Below are positions 24,055 to 35,235 of a DNA stretch of 64,000 nt, one piece after another. The stretch is from Lagopus muta. Lineage: Eukaryota; Chordata; Aves; Galliformes; Phasianidae. The position numbers were made by a program, and so were the translations under genes. The notes beneath the pieces were generated by a model. It ran no database searches, was not told the origin of the DNA, and was given only the letters and a program-made list of their open reading frames with translations. Within the stretch, counting starts at the first letter, position 1; the number at the start of each line of letters is the position of its first letter. The stretch lies in contig NC_064437.1 of the NCBI RefSeq assembly GCF_023343835.1, forward strand, positions 29,487,001-29,551,000. Direction: 5' to 3'.

Positions 24055-25430
24055 TTGAAGAAATCCTATTTTCACTGCCATTCTGGCCTGTCCGTAAAAT
24101 TCCTGGGGGTGGTTTGGTCAGGAAAGACCAAAGTGCTACCCAGTGCTGTTACAGATAAGGTTCAGGCATTCCCAGTCCCTACAACATCAAAGCAGCTGCA
24201 AGAGTTTCTAGGTATATTAGGTTATTGGCCTTCCTTTATACCTCACCTAGCGCAGCTGCTAAGGCCACTATACAGACTCACAAAAAAGGGGCAGCTATGG
24301 GACTGGGGGAAAACCGAACAGCATGCTTTCCAACAAGCAAAACTGGCAGTTAAACAAGCTCACGCATTGAGTATATTCGATCCTACCCTCCTAGCCGAGT
24401 TGGACGTTCATGTTACTGTTTTAACCAACAGAATAATGGCAAGAAGGGATTACCTTATAGCAGAGAGGTGCTGCTATACACCCAGGAGCTTCTCCATGTT
24501 TGGAGTGTCCAGCCTGGAGTTGTGAAGCGAGGCAGAGCAATGATGGAGAAAGAACTGGTTACTGCAGGCTGCCAGGAAGGGCTGTAAGTGACCTGCAAAA
24601 GCAAAGGGCATTGATATGGCTCCACATAAGTTGGGGCGGAACAAAGTAGACTGGTAACTTGTGGCTTCTGAGGGCTTCATATGCAACCATGAGAACAATG
24701 GAATAACTGTGTTGGTTCTGGGCACATGGTGCACAACTCAGGTGGAACTAGGAATGGTGTGGCATTGGCTGCACCTACAAAGGACCCAGTACCATCCTTC
24801 TGATGCGGAGTGCATCTCACCAAGCATGACACCATACACGGAAGGCAACAGTATTGTGGGTAATTCCTAGCTGGCACTGTCAGATGCGCAAACTGACCAA
24901 CAGCGAATGCCTTCAGTGCAGAAGTGGCCTGCAGGGTGCGTACCAAAAGCCATCCTGAACACATTCCTGCCTGTCAGTAAGTCCCCAGAGATATAGTCAG
25001 CAATTAAAGAGCCAAATCAAAGTGACAGAAAGCATATCGTAGGTTTACAGTCCAGCTTGTGTCCAGCATTAGAGGTATGTTTTGTCAGAGCAGTCCAATG
25101 CTTTGGTCAATTAGTGCTACAGAACAGAAGCAGACAGTGACTTGTGTGTGGGCAATTGATTCTACCAAAGAGAAAAGCACTGCAGAAAGCCTTATCTCCA
25201 GCTACTGAGAAATCAATTCCCAGTCCTATGTCCATTCAATTAGGCATTGCTCCTCCATCCCCAAGGAGGATCCTGTACGAGAAGCAACATGGCAAAACGT
25301 GACCCTCTCCTAACGTTAATCCTTCCAAACTGAGGCATCCAGCATCTCAAAACAGCTGCTTGCCATATGCACTGCTGGTGGAATTCTTCTTCCAAGTCAT
25401 GCCAGATAGCACCAATCCTGCTCAGGTTTC
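24055..25430 (+). pseudogene. ERVL-like pol remnant (thumb/connection onward)
   Basis: The plus-strand frame 24055-24525 encodes a well-preserved class III reverse transcriptase thumb and connection (KFLGVVWSGKTK, LQEFLGILGYWPSFIPHLAQ, LLRPLYRLTKKG, AKLAVKQAHALSIFDP). In ERVL elements this region follows the palm and precedes RNase H. Beyond 24430 the sequence continues in broken frames to about 25430 without a motif I can assign firmly. It points away from the protease/fingers fragment at 23.2-23.9 kb, so the two pieces are head to head. Both are inactive. Confidence 0.65.
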
Positions 25431-25619
25431 ATGTTATACATATCTGTTTCTTAATTACTTTATTTCCAAGCAAAGCTATGAGGAATTTAAGGAAATGTTT
25501 CCTGCCACTTATCTCGCTACATAAAAACATCTCATAACTCAGTGCTAGGGTTGCTGACAGTGAGAAGGATAGATGCACAGTTGAGCAACTTATACACCAA
25601 AGAAAACTCAAAACCTTCA

Positions 25620-26015
25620 CAATCTCTCAAAAATACTACTTTACACTCCTCAATAGGACATTTTCTCCACAAAGGTCCAGTTTTCACACAAAAAAATATG
25701 ACAGTTGCTCTCCAATAGAAGACATTCTTTCCCAGAATTTCCCCGTTTTCTCCCACAAGTATGTCATTTTTTCCCAGAAATACTACATTTCAGTTGGAAA
25801 CCTGACCTTTTCTTCCAAAAATCTGATATTTTCTCCCAGAAATACCCAGTTTCTTAGAAATGCCACACGTTTTCTCTCAAAAATACTAGATGACAATACC
25901 AAATATGACACTTGCAACCAAGAATAGGACATTTTCTCACAGGAATACCACTTTTCTCCCAAATATAAGAGATTTTCTCCAAATTGTATGACATTTTTGG
26001 TATTTACGGGAGAAA
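25620..26015. repeat. PO41/CNM-like tandem repeat array, opposite orientation
   Basis: About 400 bp of TTTTCTCCCA and TTTTCTCACA blocks spaced by about 20 bp, the reverse complement of the 6.4-7.6 kb array. Spacer words (AAATACCA, AGTATGACA) match the other array's complement. Divergence between units is considerable. Confidence 0.7.
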
Positions 26016-26032
26016 TAGCTGTGCTATGTGCC

Positions 26033-26178
26033 ACTACTAAACCCAGCAGAGCTGTGCAAGTGTGCCACCGTTAAACCCAGCAGAGCTCTTTCACCGTTAA
26101 ACCAGGCAGAGCTGTATCACCATTAAACCCAACAGAGATTTTCCAGTATGTCTCAATAAAACCCAGCAGAGTACAGCA
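26033..26178 (+). repeat. Five-copy minisatellite, AAACCCAGCAGAGCT core
   Basis: The core recurs five times (starting near 26038, 26070, 26098, 26123 and 26158) with spacing of about 26-35 bp. It is squeezed between the 41-bp array and a CR1 tail. Confidence 0.75.
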
Positions 26179-26443
26179 AGGGGAAGTGGTTTTAAACTGG
26201 AAAACAGTAGATTTATACTAGATACTAGGAATAAATTTGTTACTGTGAGGGTGGTACGACGTTTCAACAGGTTACCCAGCGAGGTTGTGAATGCCCCCTC
26301 TTGGGAAGCATTCAAAGCCAGGCTGGATGGGACTTTGAGCAACCTGGTTTGGAGGGAGGTGTCTCTGCCTATAGCAGAGGGGTTGAAACTAAATGATCTT
26401 AAGGGTCCCTTCAAACCCAAACCATTCAATGATTCTATGACTA
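26179..26443 (+). mobile_element. CR1: CR1 LINE 3' end
   Basis: The 3' portion of CR1 with the typical tail (GGGTCCCTTCAAACCCAAAC, then ATTCAATGATTCTATGA). It encodes the decayed reverse transcriptase C-terminus (RFNRLPSEVVNAPSWEAFKA). Confidence 0.8.
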
Positions 26444-26856
26444 AGCCTCAGCAAGTTCCCAGATTGTCAGTCCAACACTTTAATATACATTTTTGTTCAA
26501 TATTTTTAAAGTTGCATGAGAAAAATAAAACTGTAAAGTCTCATTTACAGGGAGGAATGTGGCCTCCCTTTCTCCCATACAAAAGAGTATAGCATATAGT
26601 ATATAGTATTTATCCCCACGTGGGTTCTGAAATCTGATGACCAACAGAAGAGCAAATGCCCTCCACAGTTCTCCACCCACAGAAAAGACATCAGGATTGG
26701 CACATTAAATCAGTAAAAGTTTCCTTGATGGAAACGAACAAGAAGGAAGCAGTGTCCTTTTCTCATGAGTTGTATAGTCGCTTGCCTTTGCAGGACACTG
26801 GCCTACTTCTCTTTAAGCCATTAGTTGCTCATTCTACAGCAGAGGAGATGTGTTAA

Positions 26857-27395
26857 AATCATAGAATATCTTGAGTTGGAAGAGTCCTACAAAGATCAAA
26901 TTAAACTCTGGTTCCACACAGAATTCAAAATTCAAACTGTGTCTGAGAGTTGTCCAAATGCTTCTGGAAATCTGACAGGCTTGGGGTCATGACCACTGCC
27001 CTGGGGAGACTATTCCAGTGCCCAATCACTCTCTCAGTGAAGAATCTTTCCCTAATACCCAATCTTGCCCACCTTCGCAATGCAGCTACATGCTGTTCCT
27101 TCAGGTCCTGACACTGTCATCACAGAGAAGAGATCAGCACCTGACCCTCTGCTCTCCTCCCACATGGGCTGTGGCTGCCATGATGCCTCCCTTTGTTCTC
27201 CTCTTCGTTAGGTTGAACAAACCAAGGGATCTCATCTGCTCCTCATACATCTTGCCCTCCAGATACTTCACCATTTTTGGATTCTGTCCAATAGCTTTTT
27301 GTCTTTCTTATTTTGTGGCTCCCACAGTGCTTGAGGTGAGGCTGCACTAATGCTGAGCAGAGAGGAACAATCCCTCACCTGGATAGCAGTGTTTG
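26857..27395 (-). mobile_element. CR1: CR1 LINE 3' fragment (older subfamily)
   Basis: It begins with the complement of a CR1 tail (ATCATAGAATATCTTGAGTTGG). It continues with the complement of the C-terminal and 3'-UTR region (CTGGGGAGACTATTCCAGTG, CTCTCAGTGAAGAATCTTTC). It is strongly diverged. Confidence 0.7.
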
Positions 27396-27399
27396 GAGA

Positions 27400-29225
27400 G
27401 AAGAAATGCACTTAATGCTTCACAGTGGCTAACTCAACTGAAATGCCTGCAGAGGCCGTATCTACAGGCATAACTAAACTAGTCCCAAGTTGCTGCATCT
27501 CACGCCAGTATCCAAAGTGGCTTCTGGATGGTTCAGGAACATCAGCTCAAGGAAGGACAATTAAGCTTTGTATTTCCCCTCTGGTGTCATTACAGCTTTC
27601 GAGAACCACAGAATTCAGTTCTTGGAATGTATTTTTCTCTGTTCAGGCTAACTTCACACACTTCATCTTGTAAAACATAGGGACACAGTATGCACCGGCA
27701 GCTCTGAGGGTAAAAGGCTCTGTTAGGATTGCCACCACATCTTCCCGTAGATATTAACCTTTTCTTCAAGCTCTTCTATAGTGCATAGTTCATCAGTGTA
27801 AATTTCTCAGGATGCATCTAACTTTTAAATGAGAATAACTTCATATCTTAAAAGTTTTACATTATTCATTATCGGTTAGGAAAATTTACAGCGAGACTGG
27901 CCACATTTTGAATTTCTGAGACAACGTGGACTGAACTTGATTGAGACAGAAAAAGGAAAAAAAAAAATTGAGCAGAGTGTTACCAGGTAGTTCCATATAT
28001 AGTGGAGTAATAGAACATAAGTCAATTCTAAAATATTGTCTAGCTGTCTTGTTCAATCCCTCATTTATTTCAGTCTTGAATCCCTAAATATCATCAGTCC
28101 TGTGGAAGAACTATTACAGGCACTCGTTTGTAGTAATGACATCTATTTCACAGAGCTATCAAGCCCCCAGCAGCACCAGACATTTTCAGCTTTGGAACTG
28201 GAGGTTGTCCCATTGCACTTTATCACAGACCAAGTGAGATTCTGTGTATCCATTCTCTTTGGGAGCATCTCTCCAGTATCAGAGCAGGAGCTCACTCTGC
28301 TCTTCCTTGCAGGTTAGATGCTAGACGCCTTATTTTGCAGAACCCTTCCTCCCACCTTTTCTGGGCTCATACCAGTCTCACACCATCATGAAGAGGAAAG
28401 AACGCACTCTGCTTTTTGGAAGAAGCTGCATAAACATTTGACAAAACTCCACATTGGGAGCATTCTGAAGAAAAAACAATAAAAAGACATTTAAAAAGAC
28501 ACAGATAGGTTTGACCTTGATATTGATTTTATCTGCTCCTATCAGAACAGTTCTGGGCATCGAGAAATGCTGCTTAATACCTGTACGTGACACTTTGAGC
28601 ACCACTTCCAATTTTTTTTGCAGCAAATTGGTCAAAATTTTTCTTCCCAAGTCACTACGAAGAGACAAAGCAAAGTCAGCTGGGACACAAATGACACTGG
28701 AGGAGGCTATGTGACAGAACTTACTTCTCCATTAAAGCAAAGCAGCTGCTGCTTTGATAATATTCTAGTGTGCTGTGTTCTTACGGAGCTGCAAGGGAGC
28801 AATGGCTGAAGACAGTTGCAACAAGAGAAGCCCATGTTACACTGACCTCAGAAGTCTAATACAAAATCTGCACTGCTACCCTTACAGAAGGAAGAGCAGT
28901 TCACACTATAACCCTAGGAATCATCTCTATAGACATATATATGGTAGACACAGTTTAGGGAGAGGTGCCCTGGGCTTAACACCAGTATGACAGAGAACAG
29001 AAGATGGCCTGCAGTCAACCCCTGCTACATGAAAAAAAGACAAGTCATGTTTATGACCTGAGGAGGAATTGTTACTGAGCCTAGCCCATAGAGAAATCCC
29101 TGCACCACCCAGTTGGATCTAATAGCTCAAAGAAGCCACTGCAGCCTCTTGGAGCAGTTTTCTTGTAAACAGACAGCTGTAAAGATTAGAAGAAAAAGAA
29201 CAAAATTCTATGATTTAAAAAAAGT
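27400..29225. other. AT-rich unique sequence, nothing recognised
   Basis: No gene or assignable repeat. Short frames are uninformative. Confidence 0.4.
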
Positions 29226-29229
29226 TTGT

Positions 29230-30045
29230 GAACTGAATCTAAGTGGCAGTATTGCTATCAAGCTTTTGTGAAATGAATGCCTCAGTGTCTGATTCCAGGG
29301 AAGCAGCTGCAATTTTGAAGGAGTTCTCAAGGTGTTTGTCAGAGGTTTTTGATGAAATATTGCTCTTTCTGTGATTCATCTTTGCAAACAGTGTTCACAT
29401 ATTCTTCTACTGACAAAAAGTAATGACAACAAGAAAGCAATAATGGCAATAATGATTGTGAAGCAAGGGATATTTTTCTATTTTAACACTGGTGTGATAT
29501 AAGTCTGGTAAGGAGACATAATTGAATATTTATTTTTGTTGAATGTCTAATTGTGACGCTATATATTCAATTTGAAAATTTGCACCTAATGTACTCATGT
29601 TGACTTAAAAAGAGTCTCGCTTTTATTTTAAGTGTTTTAAGTCTTGAAGGCCATTCTCAAATTTGTTTATCAGTAATGAAAGCAAGGGTTTATATTTTTC
29701 ACTGCTTAAAAGACTTTATTTAGCCAGCAAAACACATGAAATCATTTTCCATAAGTTGAGTTTGCCATAATTTGAGTTTCATTACCTTTTTCATTTTGTT
29801 ATGTTTTGAAGCATAGCACAGATCAGGTGATTTCACATCTTGAAGATGCATGTTTAAATCATTTAAATGAGCTGTCAAATCCACCAATAAAACTAGCTAT
29901 GAAAGCCATGTCTCATCTTCACCTTTAGGAAGAATATTTCTTTTTGATTCCATAAATGACTTGATTTCATTTCGCAAATCATAACATCTTCTTAGCATTT
30001 TATCCCAACTTAGCCACCTTCCTTCAGAAAAGTAAATCACATTCT
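29230..30045 (-). mobile_element. hAT transposase remnant (middle to C-terminus)
   Basis: On the minus strand, the segment at 29640-30040 encodes, in broken frames, a hAT transposase-like middle region (WDMAFIASFI, FKHASSRCEIT). The segment at 29250-29430 encodes the C-terminal hAT dimerisation domain (LFAKMNHRKSNISSK, then KHLENSFKIAAASLESDTEA). This is the arrangement in GTF2IRD2/ZBED-like hAT proteins. Many stops are present, so no function is expected. Terminal inverted repeats were not located. Confidence 0.6.
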
Positions 30046-30049
30046 ACAT

Positions 30050-30330
30050 ATAGAATTGTACACATATAGCTTTGTACACACGGCAAAGTCCAAACCGCTG
30101 CTTTCCGATGTGTGGAGAAGAGCCCGCAACTCGGGGAAAAGTCTGCCGGCTAACAGTCACCGTTTCTCGGCTATAGACAACACGAGACCGTGGCTGGAGG
30201 CTGAAAGCAGCACCCAGGGAGAAGCGCGATTTCTCAGGCAGCAACGGCAAACGCTCCAAAGCGGTTTGCCGCAAGTGCCGCTGAGAGCGAAGCAGTGCCG
30301 TTCCGATGAGACATGGCTTACCTAGTTAGC
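30050..30330. other. Isolated CpG-rich block
   Basis: About 280 bp of CpG-containing sequence (CCGCAACTCGGGG, AAGCGCGATTTC, GCAAGTGCCGCTGAG) sits in AT-rich DNA between two opposite hAT C-terminal fragments. It holds a 76-codon minus-strand frame with no recognised motif. It may be internal or promoter sequence of a transposon. Confidence 0.4.
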
Positions 30331-30487
30331 CTCATTACCTTTTTGGCAGTAGGTACATATGTGAACAACCTGTTTTCAAAGATGAACCACAGACACCTTG
30401 AGAACTCCTTCAAAATTGCAACCGCTTCCCTGGAATCAGACACCGAGGCATTCGTTTCACAAAAGCAAGGTCCACATTCCCACTAGT
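30331..30487 (+). mobile_element. hAT transposase C-terminal fragment, plus strand
   Basis: The fragment encodes FSKMNHRHLENSFKIATASL and continues through DTEAFVSQKQG to a stop at about 30487. It is the same C-terminal domain as the minus-strand copy at 29.25-29.34 kb but inverted and with the frame intact over about 35 codons. The two copies are clearly closely related by sequence. Confidence 0.6.
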
Positions 30488-31695
30488 GTTATGCTTTCTC
30501 ATTTTATGTGTTAGTCATATATTACAAAGAAGCTTTGTTACTCATATATAGTAAGGACATTATACATGTTATCTTCAGCCCAAGACAATGACTCTTCAGC
30601 TAATGCCACCCAGGCAAGCCGGATGATTGGTGATGCTGAAAAGGCTCAGGAACATTCTTCCTTTACACAGACCAAAGTCCATTCAAAGTTCAAAATTTGG
30701 CAAAATTCAAGCTTCATACTTATTTACACAATAATATTATTGGAATACGGATCAAAGAAATAAATAAGTCCCATTCTTGCAAAACCTGTTGCTGGTTCCA
30801 TTGCACTCTTCTGGAAATCTGCACATACAGAAATGAAATTGAGGAAGATTCCTGTGTTGCATGCAGGAGATGTTTACTGCAGTGATCGTGGGAAAGAACT
30901 GTCATTAGAAAATTGTCATGTGAATTCACAAAGCATATCAAGAACAAGACAGCACCAAAGCTGAGAAACAAAGGTGTTTTTTCCTAAGACTGCAAGAGAA
31001 AATGCTGCTTTCCACAAAGCATAGAATTTTTTTTTTTTTTTTAATTAGTAAGCAGAATTGGGTATATCCACAGCCCATAACAATTCTTGGAACATTTATT
31101 CCTTTGTTGTTCTTTCATACCCCTACAAGGCTTGGCAATAATCCCCAGTACATACTCAAAGATGGAAAAGCTGCAGTTAGGTTTGTCACAGGAAGCAAGC
31201 TTCTGAAGTCCCTGCAACAGTATAGTACATAAGTGCTGTTTCCAGTTATTTAAAGACACCAGTTGTCAAGTGAACTAAGGAGGTAGGAGCTCCTGAAAAG
31301 CCTGCCAATCTGAAAATGAAGTTCCTTACTGATCGTATCTGAGCTACTACCTCTAAAAAACACCACTAACTGGCAGATTACATTGTGGGAAGGGTGTTGC
31401 TAGCTAAGCGTATATTGCTAATTAACTTCTCACATTTGCTCATTCAGCACTAGGCCATTATTCCTGGACACCTGCTGTCCTGGGATAGAGGTAAGTTGGA
31501 AGGAAAAATGCAGGGGAGCATCACTTGCATTCCTTCCGGATCCAAAAGAGGGACAGTTTGACCTCATGTCAGAGGCCCCTTAAGTTGTTCTTTTGCTGAG
31601 GGCCTCTTGGCAAAACAGAATAGTCTATAACACAAAAGATACAATTTTGGTACTTATTAAGTATTTCATCTTATCTACTAAGTGTGCATAAATGT

Positions 31696-31892
31696 AGAAT
31701 AATAAGCCACTTTCTTCCAGAGAGGCTGTGGATGCCCCGTCCCTGGAGGTGTTCAAGGCCAGGTTGGATGGGGCCCTGGGCAGCCTGGTCTGGTATTAAA
31801 TGTGGTGGTTAGTGGCCCTGCATGTGGCAGGGGGCTTGGAGATTCATGAAGCTTGAGGTCCCTTCCAACCCTGGCCATTCTGTGATTCTGTG
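31696..31892 (+). mobile_element. CR1: CR1 LINE 3' end (young-looking)
   Basis: A classic CR1 tail region (GAGGCTGTGGATGCCCCGTC, AGGTCCCTTCCAACCCTGGC) ends in ATTCTGTGATTCTGTGATTC. It is 5' truncated and low in divergence. It lies just sense-downstream of a hAT remnant. Confidence 0.85.
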
Positions 31893-31974
31893 ATTCCTCC
31901 AGCTGCTATTACTGGTGAGGAGAGCAGCTCTGTTTCCTGGGCTGATGGACGTGGTCCTGGCCCCAGAGGCATGC

Positions 31975-32265
31975 ATTATATACAGTGCAAGGTTCAGCCT
32001 GGTTGGAACAATATTTCTTTTTGATTCCATCAATGATTTGATTTCATTTGGCAAATCATAACATCTTCTTAGCATTTTATCCCAACTTAGCAACTCCCCT
32101 GCCTGCTGGAGGCCCACCATTGCAATTGCAAATAAAATCTGCTTTATCAGAGATACTGTCCCAGAAAATTATTTGGATATTTCCAACACTTACTGAGATA
32201 GCATTACAATTACCTGAGTATTTGAAGTTACAATGCAAGGAAATTTCGACAACGAATTTCAATAT
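31975..32265 (-). mobile_element. hAT transposase middle-region remnant
   Basis: The minus strand reads LRRCYDLPNEIKSLMESKRN, a hAT transposase motif. The DNA at 32013-32097 is a close direct repeat of 29935-30025. Its C-terminal part is missing. Confidence 0.55.
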
Positions 32266-32299
32266 CTAGTGCTGCCAATCCCAGTTGATGCTCTAGTTC

Positions 32300-33745
32300 A
32301 CTACAGCATACATACACAAACAATGATTCTTGAAGAAAATTAAAAAGACACCACAAGAAAAGGGCTCTGGAGATACCAATATAACAGAGTTGAAATCACA
32401 AATTCAGTACAGCATGTAATCATAATTAAACTGGCCAAAGCAATATTCCATAACATATGTTATAACACATGTTATATGTTATGACAATATGTTCGTGCCG
32501 AAGGAGTTTTGAAGGGGACAGAAACTCGTCTAACTCTCTTCTGGTGCTTGGTACGTTACATTTGCCTAGTGTTTTGCAACATACATCACTCAATTAAGAT
32601 TACAAGTAGCTCAGCAGTGCAGGAGAGAAGAGAAGGTGAGTTCTGGCTCATCACAAATATGCATGAAGAGTGCCCATATCTATGGGAACGCAGACAGGGC
32701 TAGGCTCTGGGGGTTATATTCTCATATTCTGAATCCAACAAGCCTACCATCTCTTTAAGAAGTTCTGTTTCGCCACAAGCAAATGACAAAGGATCATGCC
32801 TTTGAACTATAAGAACAGTTCCTGTACTGAAATTAAATAAAGAAATCTTCGTAATTTTTCTGTTCAAGAACACTGCCAGTGTTTTCATATTTAACTGTTG
32901 CAGTGGAATTTCAAGGTCTCAGCCTGAACCAATGGGTGAGCTTCACAAGTACATGAGTGCCTGGAGTGAGCAGGGGGGTTAGAGCCACCCCTCTGTCTCC
33001 ATGATATTTCAGGTCCCATCTGAGTCTGCACAGGTCCCTGTTCCCCCTGCCATTCTCTGCTGCAGCCCGACGGTACAAATGAGATAGGGTCACATTCCTC
33101 AGCTCATCCTTTTCTCTAAACTGTTACCAGGAGGGGTGAATAAATTCCTCTTGGATATCTTTTCCTAGGGCACCTATTTCTCAAATAAAGGCTCTGTCAT
33201 TACTTTCGTTTGCTCTACAACTGGTTGAGACTTTGACTGTAGTTCAGAATACACAGGATTTAAAGTTAAAGCTAGAGGTTACCTTATGTGCAAAAACTGT
33301 GACATAGGTAGGCAGCACATTTACTATATGTAGGACAGAGACTTCTCATGCTTTTTTCCCTTTGCAAAAGATAATTATTATTTTTTTTTTCCTCTGGGAA
33401 GTTCTTTTCATGTTTTGAATGAGCTCCCACATGGTACATACAAGGATCTATTCCCTTTGGCCAGTAATTAGATACACACTGTAAACTTTTTTTTTTTTAA
33501 ACAGTATATGTTAAAAAAAGAATATGCATGTACAGTTTCCATAGTTTACATCAATATTTGATCATTCTAAGATCAGGGTTTTCTCATTGTCCTTTATTAA
33601 TCTAGACCTGGGCTGCACAGAGTAACAGGAATTGCCATGGGCTGCATATAAAATCTATAATAAACTTAATATACATAAATAATAAAATGCATGTTTTACA
33701 TATTTTTGTAAAAACATGAAAAATAGGGAGCAACAAAAACTAGTG
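32300..33745. other. AT-rich unique sequence, nothing recognised
   Basis: No supportable gene. It contains an imperfect palindromic ATAACATATGTTATAAC stretch near 32450 and short T-runs at 33380 and 33490. Confidence 0.4.
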
Positions 33746-33749
33746 GGAT

Positions 33750-33990
33750 GTTAGACCTTGCTTTTGTGAAATTGATACATCAGGTTTGTTCAACAGCAGC
33801 GGTTGCCACTCCTAGTGAGTTCTCAAGGTGTTCATCAGCAATTTTTGATGAAATATTACTCTTCCTGTGCCTCACCTTTGACAATAATTTTTCACAAATC
33901 AATGAAAGTACAGATGTTATAGCTATGAAATGTACCAAAGAGCTTGGCTATGCAGTTATTACACCAAAGCAGAAAAGATAGAAGTCTTAC
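33750..33990 (-). mobile_element. hAT transposase C-terminal remnant
   Basis: The minus strand encodes HRKSNISSKIADEHLENSLG followed by VATAAVE, a third copy of the hAT C-terminal dimerisation domain. It is more diverged than the 29.3 and 30.4 kb copies. Confidence 0.55.
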
Positions 33991-34068
33991 CTATATCCTG
34001 GGCTTGCTTATGAAACTCCAGTAGAATGGATCTCCAAAAGAAATCTTTCCCCCCTGGCAGTCAGCTCT

Positions 34069-34118
34069 TAAATGGGCCTAGGAGAGGTGGAGCCAGGCTC
34101 CATCCCTTCCGGCAGCAC
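34069..34118 (+). repeat. Left arm of an imperfect inverted repeat
   Basis: CTCTTAAATGGGCCTAGGAG then GGTGGAGCCAGGCT. The reverse complement is found at about 35405-35455. The arms bracket the integrin-like fragment and its minisatellite. Confidence 0.55.
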
Positions 34119-34194
34119 AGCTGAATTGCCTTCACCTGTGCCTTCACCACGGTTCCCGTGGCTGACTCATTGCTCACCTCAGATGATCACCAAT

Positions 34195-34510
34195 CCCCTT
34201 CCATCCCAACCCCAATCCCAATCTCATGTCCAATTCCTATCTCTAATTCCAATCCCCTCCCAAATCCCATGTTCCCACATCCCCTCCTGCCACACACATC
34301 CCCATACACCCTCCTACCCCACACAGGGCCCCAAATGGCCCCAAATTACACCACTGTCCCCAAGTAATGTCCCCAAATGCCTCAAAAGTCCCCAAATAAC
34401 GTCCCCAAATGTCCTAAATGTACCCAAATAAAGGCCCCAAAGGGCCCAAATATCCTCAAACAGCTCCATATAATGGCCCCAAATGGCCCCATAGGCCCTA
34501 AATAATGTCC
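34195..34510. repeat. C-rich minisatellite (CCAATCCC, then TCCCCAAAT units)
   Basis: The left half is built of CCCAATCCC/CCCATGTCC words and the right half of about 9-15 bp CCCCAAAT-containing units. It occupies the intron-like space next to the I-domain exons. Confidence 0.65.
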
Positions 34511-34539
34511 CACACAGGTGCCAGAAGCTGTCAAGGATG

Positions 34540-34835
34540 GTGACAAAGGTGACAGAGGTTCTGGTTGTGTGTATTGCGGAAGTTGTTCCCCACCTGTGGG
34601 GTGGAGATGGGGGTCAGGGACACGATGGTCCCTGCATGGCCCCATGGTGCAGTGTGGGCTGTACCCCAATGATGTAGCGCACGATGCCACACTCCTTGAC
34701 TGTGTGCACAGTGCTGCTGTGGGTGGCATTGCAGTCAGTGACGATGATGAGGATGCAGCGTGTCTCAGGATGGGAATCATTCTCTGCCCTGAAGATGTAC
34801 TCCCTGCCAGACCTCCCTGCCCTTGAAGGGTAGGG
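34540..34835 (-). pseudogene. Integrin alpha I-domain (vWA) exon pair
   Basis: On the minus strand, exon A (34665 to about 34830) encodes REYIFRAENDSHPETRC, then ILIIVTDC and KECGIVRYIIG, matching the late part of an integrin alpha I domain (strand with VTD, then RYVIGVG). A GT...AG intron of 71 bp (34594-34664) joins it in frame to exon B beginning VGNNFRNTHNQNL, so RYIIG|VG is rebuilt across the splice, as in integrins. The DG normally following VTD is DC, and exon B runs into a stop near 34540 without a clear donor. Which alpha chain it derives from cannot be told. It may be part of a decayed gene or a live gene whose other exons lie elsewhere. Integrin I domains bind ligands at the cell surface through a metal site. 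Confidence 0.5.
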
Positions 34836-35235
34836 GTGGGCAGGGGGCAATGGGGACAGGAAGAGTGTAGAGGTGGGTGTGGGGACACTGGGAACACAAA
34901 GAGGACCATGGGGATATTGGGAGTGGACGTGGGGATAGTGTGGACGGGGGGAGCACTAGGGATGGCGAGGAAGGCGTGGGGACATTGGGGGCACAGAAAG
35001 GACCATGGGGATGTGGAGGGTGGGTGGATGAACACTGGGAGGCACTGGGAGGAGGGCATGAGGTCATGGTGTGGGTTTGGGGACACTGGGGAGGTGACTG
35101 TGGGGGCACTGGGGATGGGATGAAGGGAATGGGGACACTGGGGGCACAGAGGTGGGCATGGGGACGTGGGGGTGAGAGTGGAGATGGAGCACTGGGACAT
35201 TGGGATGGGTGGGGGGACATTGAAAGCACCCGCAA
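34836..35235. repeat. G-rich minisatellite (GGGGACACTGGG units)
   Basis: Tandem words GGGGACACTGGG, GGCACAGA and CATGGGGAC at roughly 20-60 bp spacing. The long open frames on both strands here (up to 304 codons) are by-products of this repeat. Confidence 0.8.
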
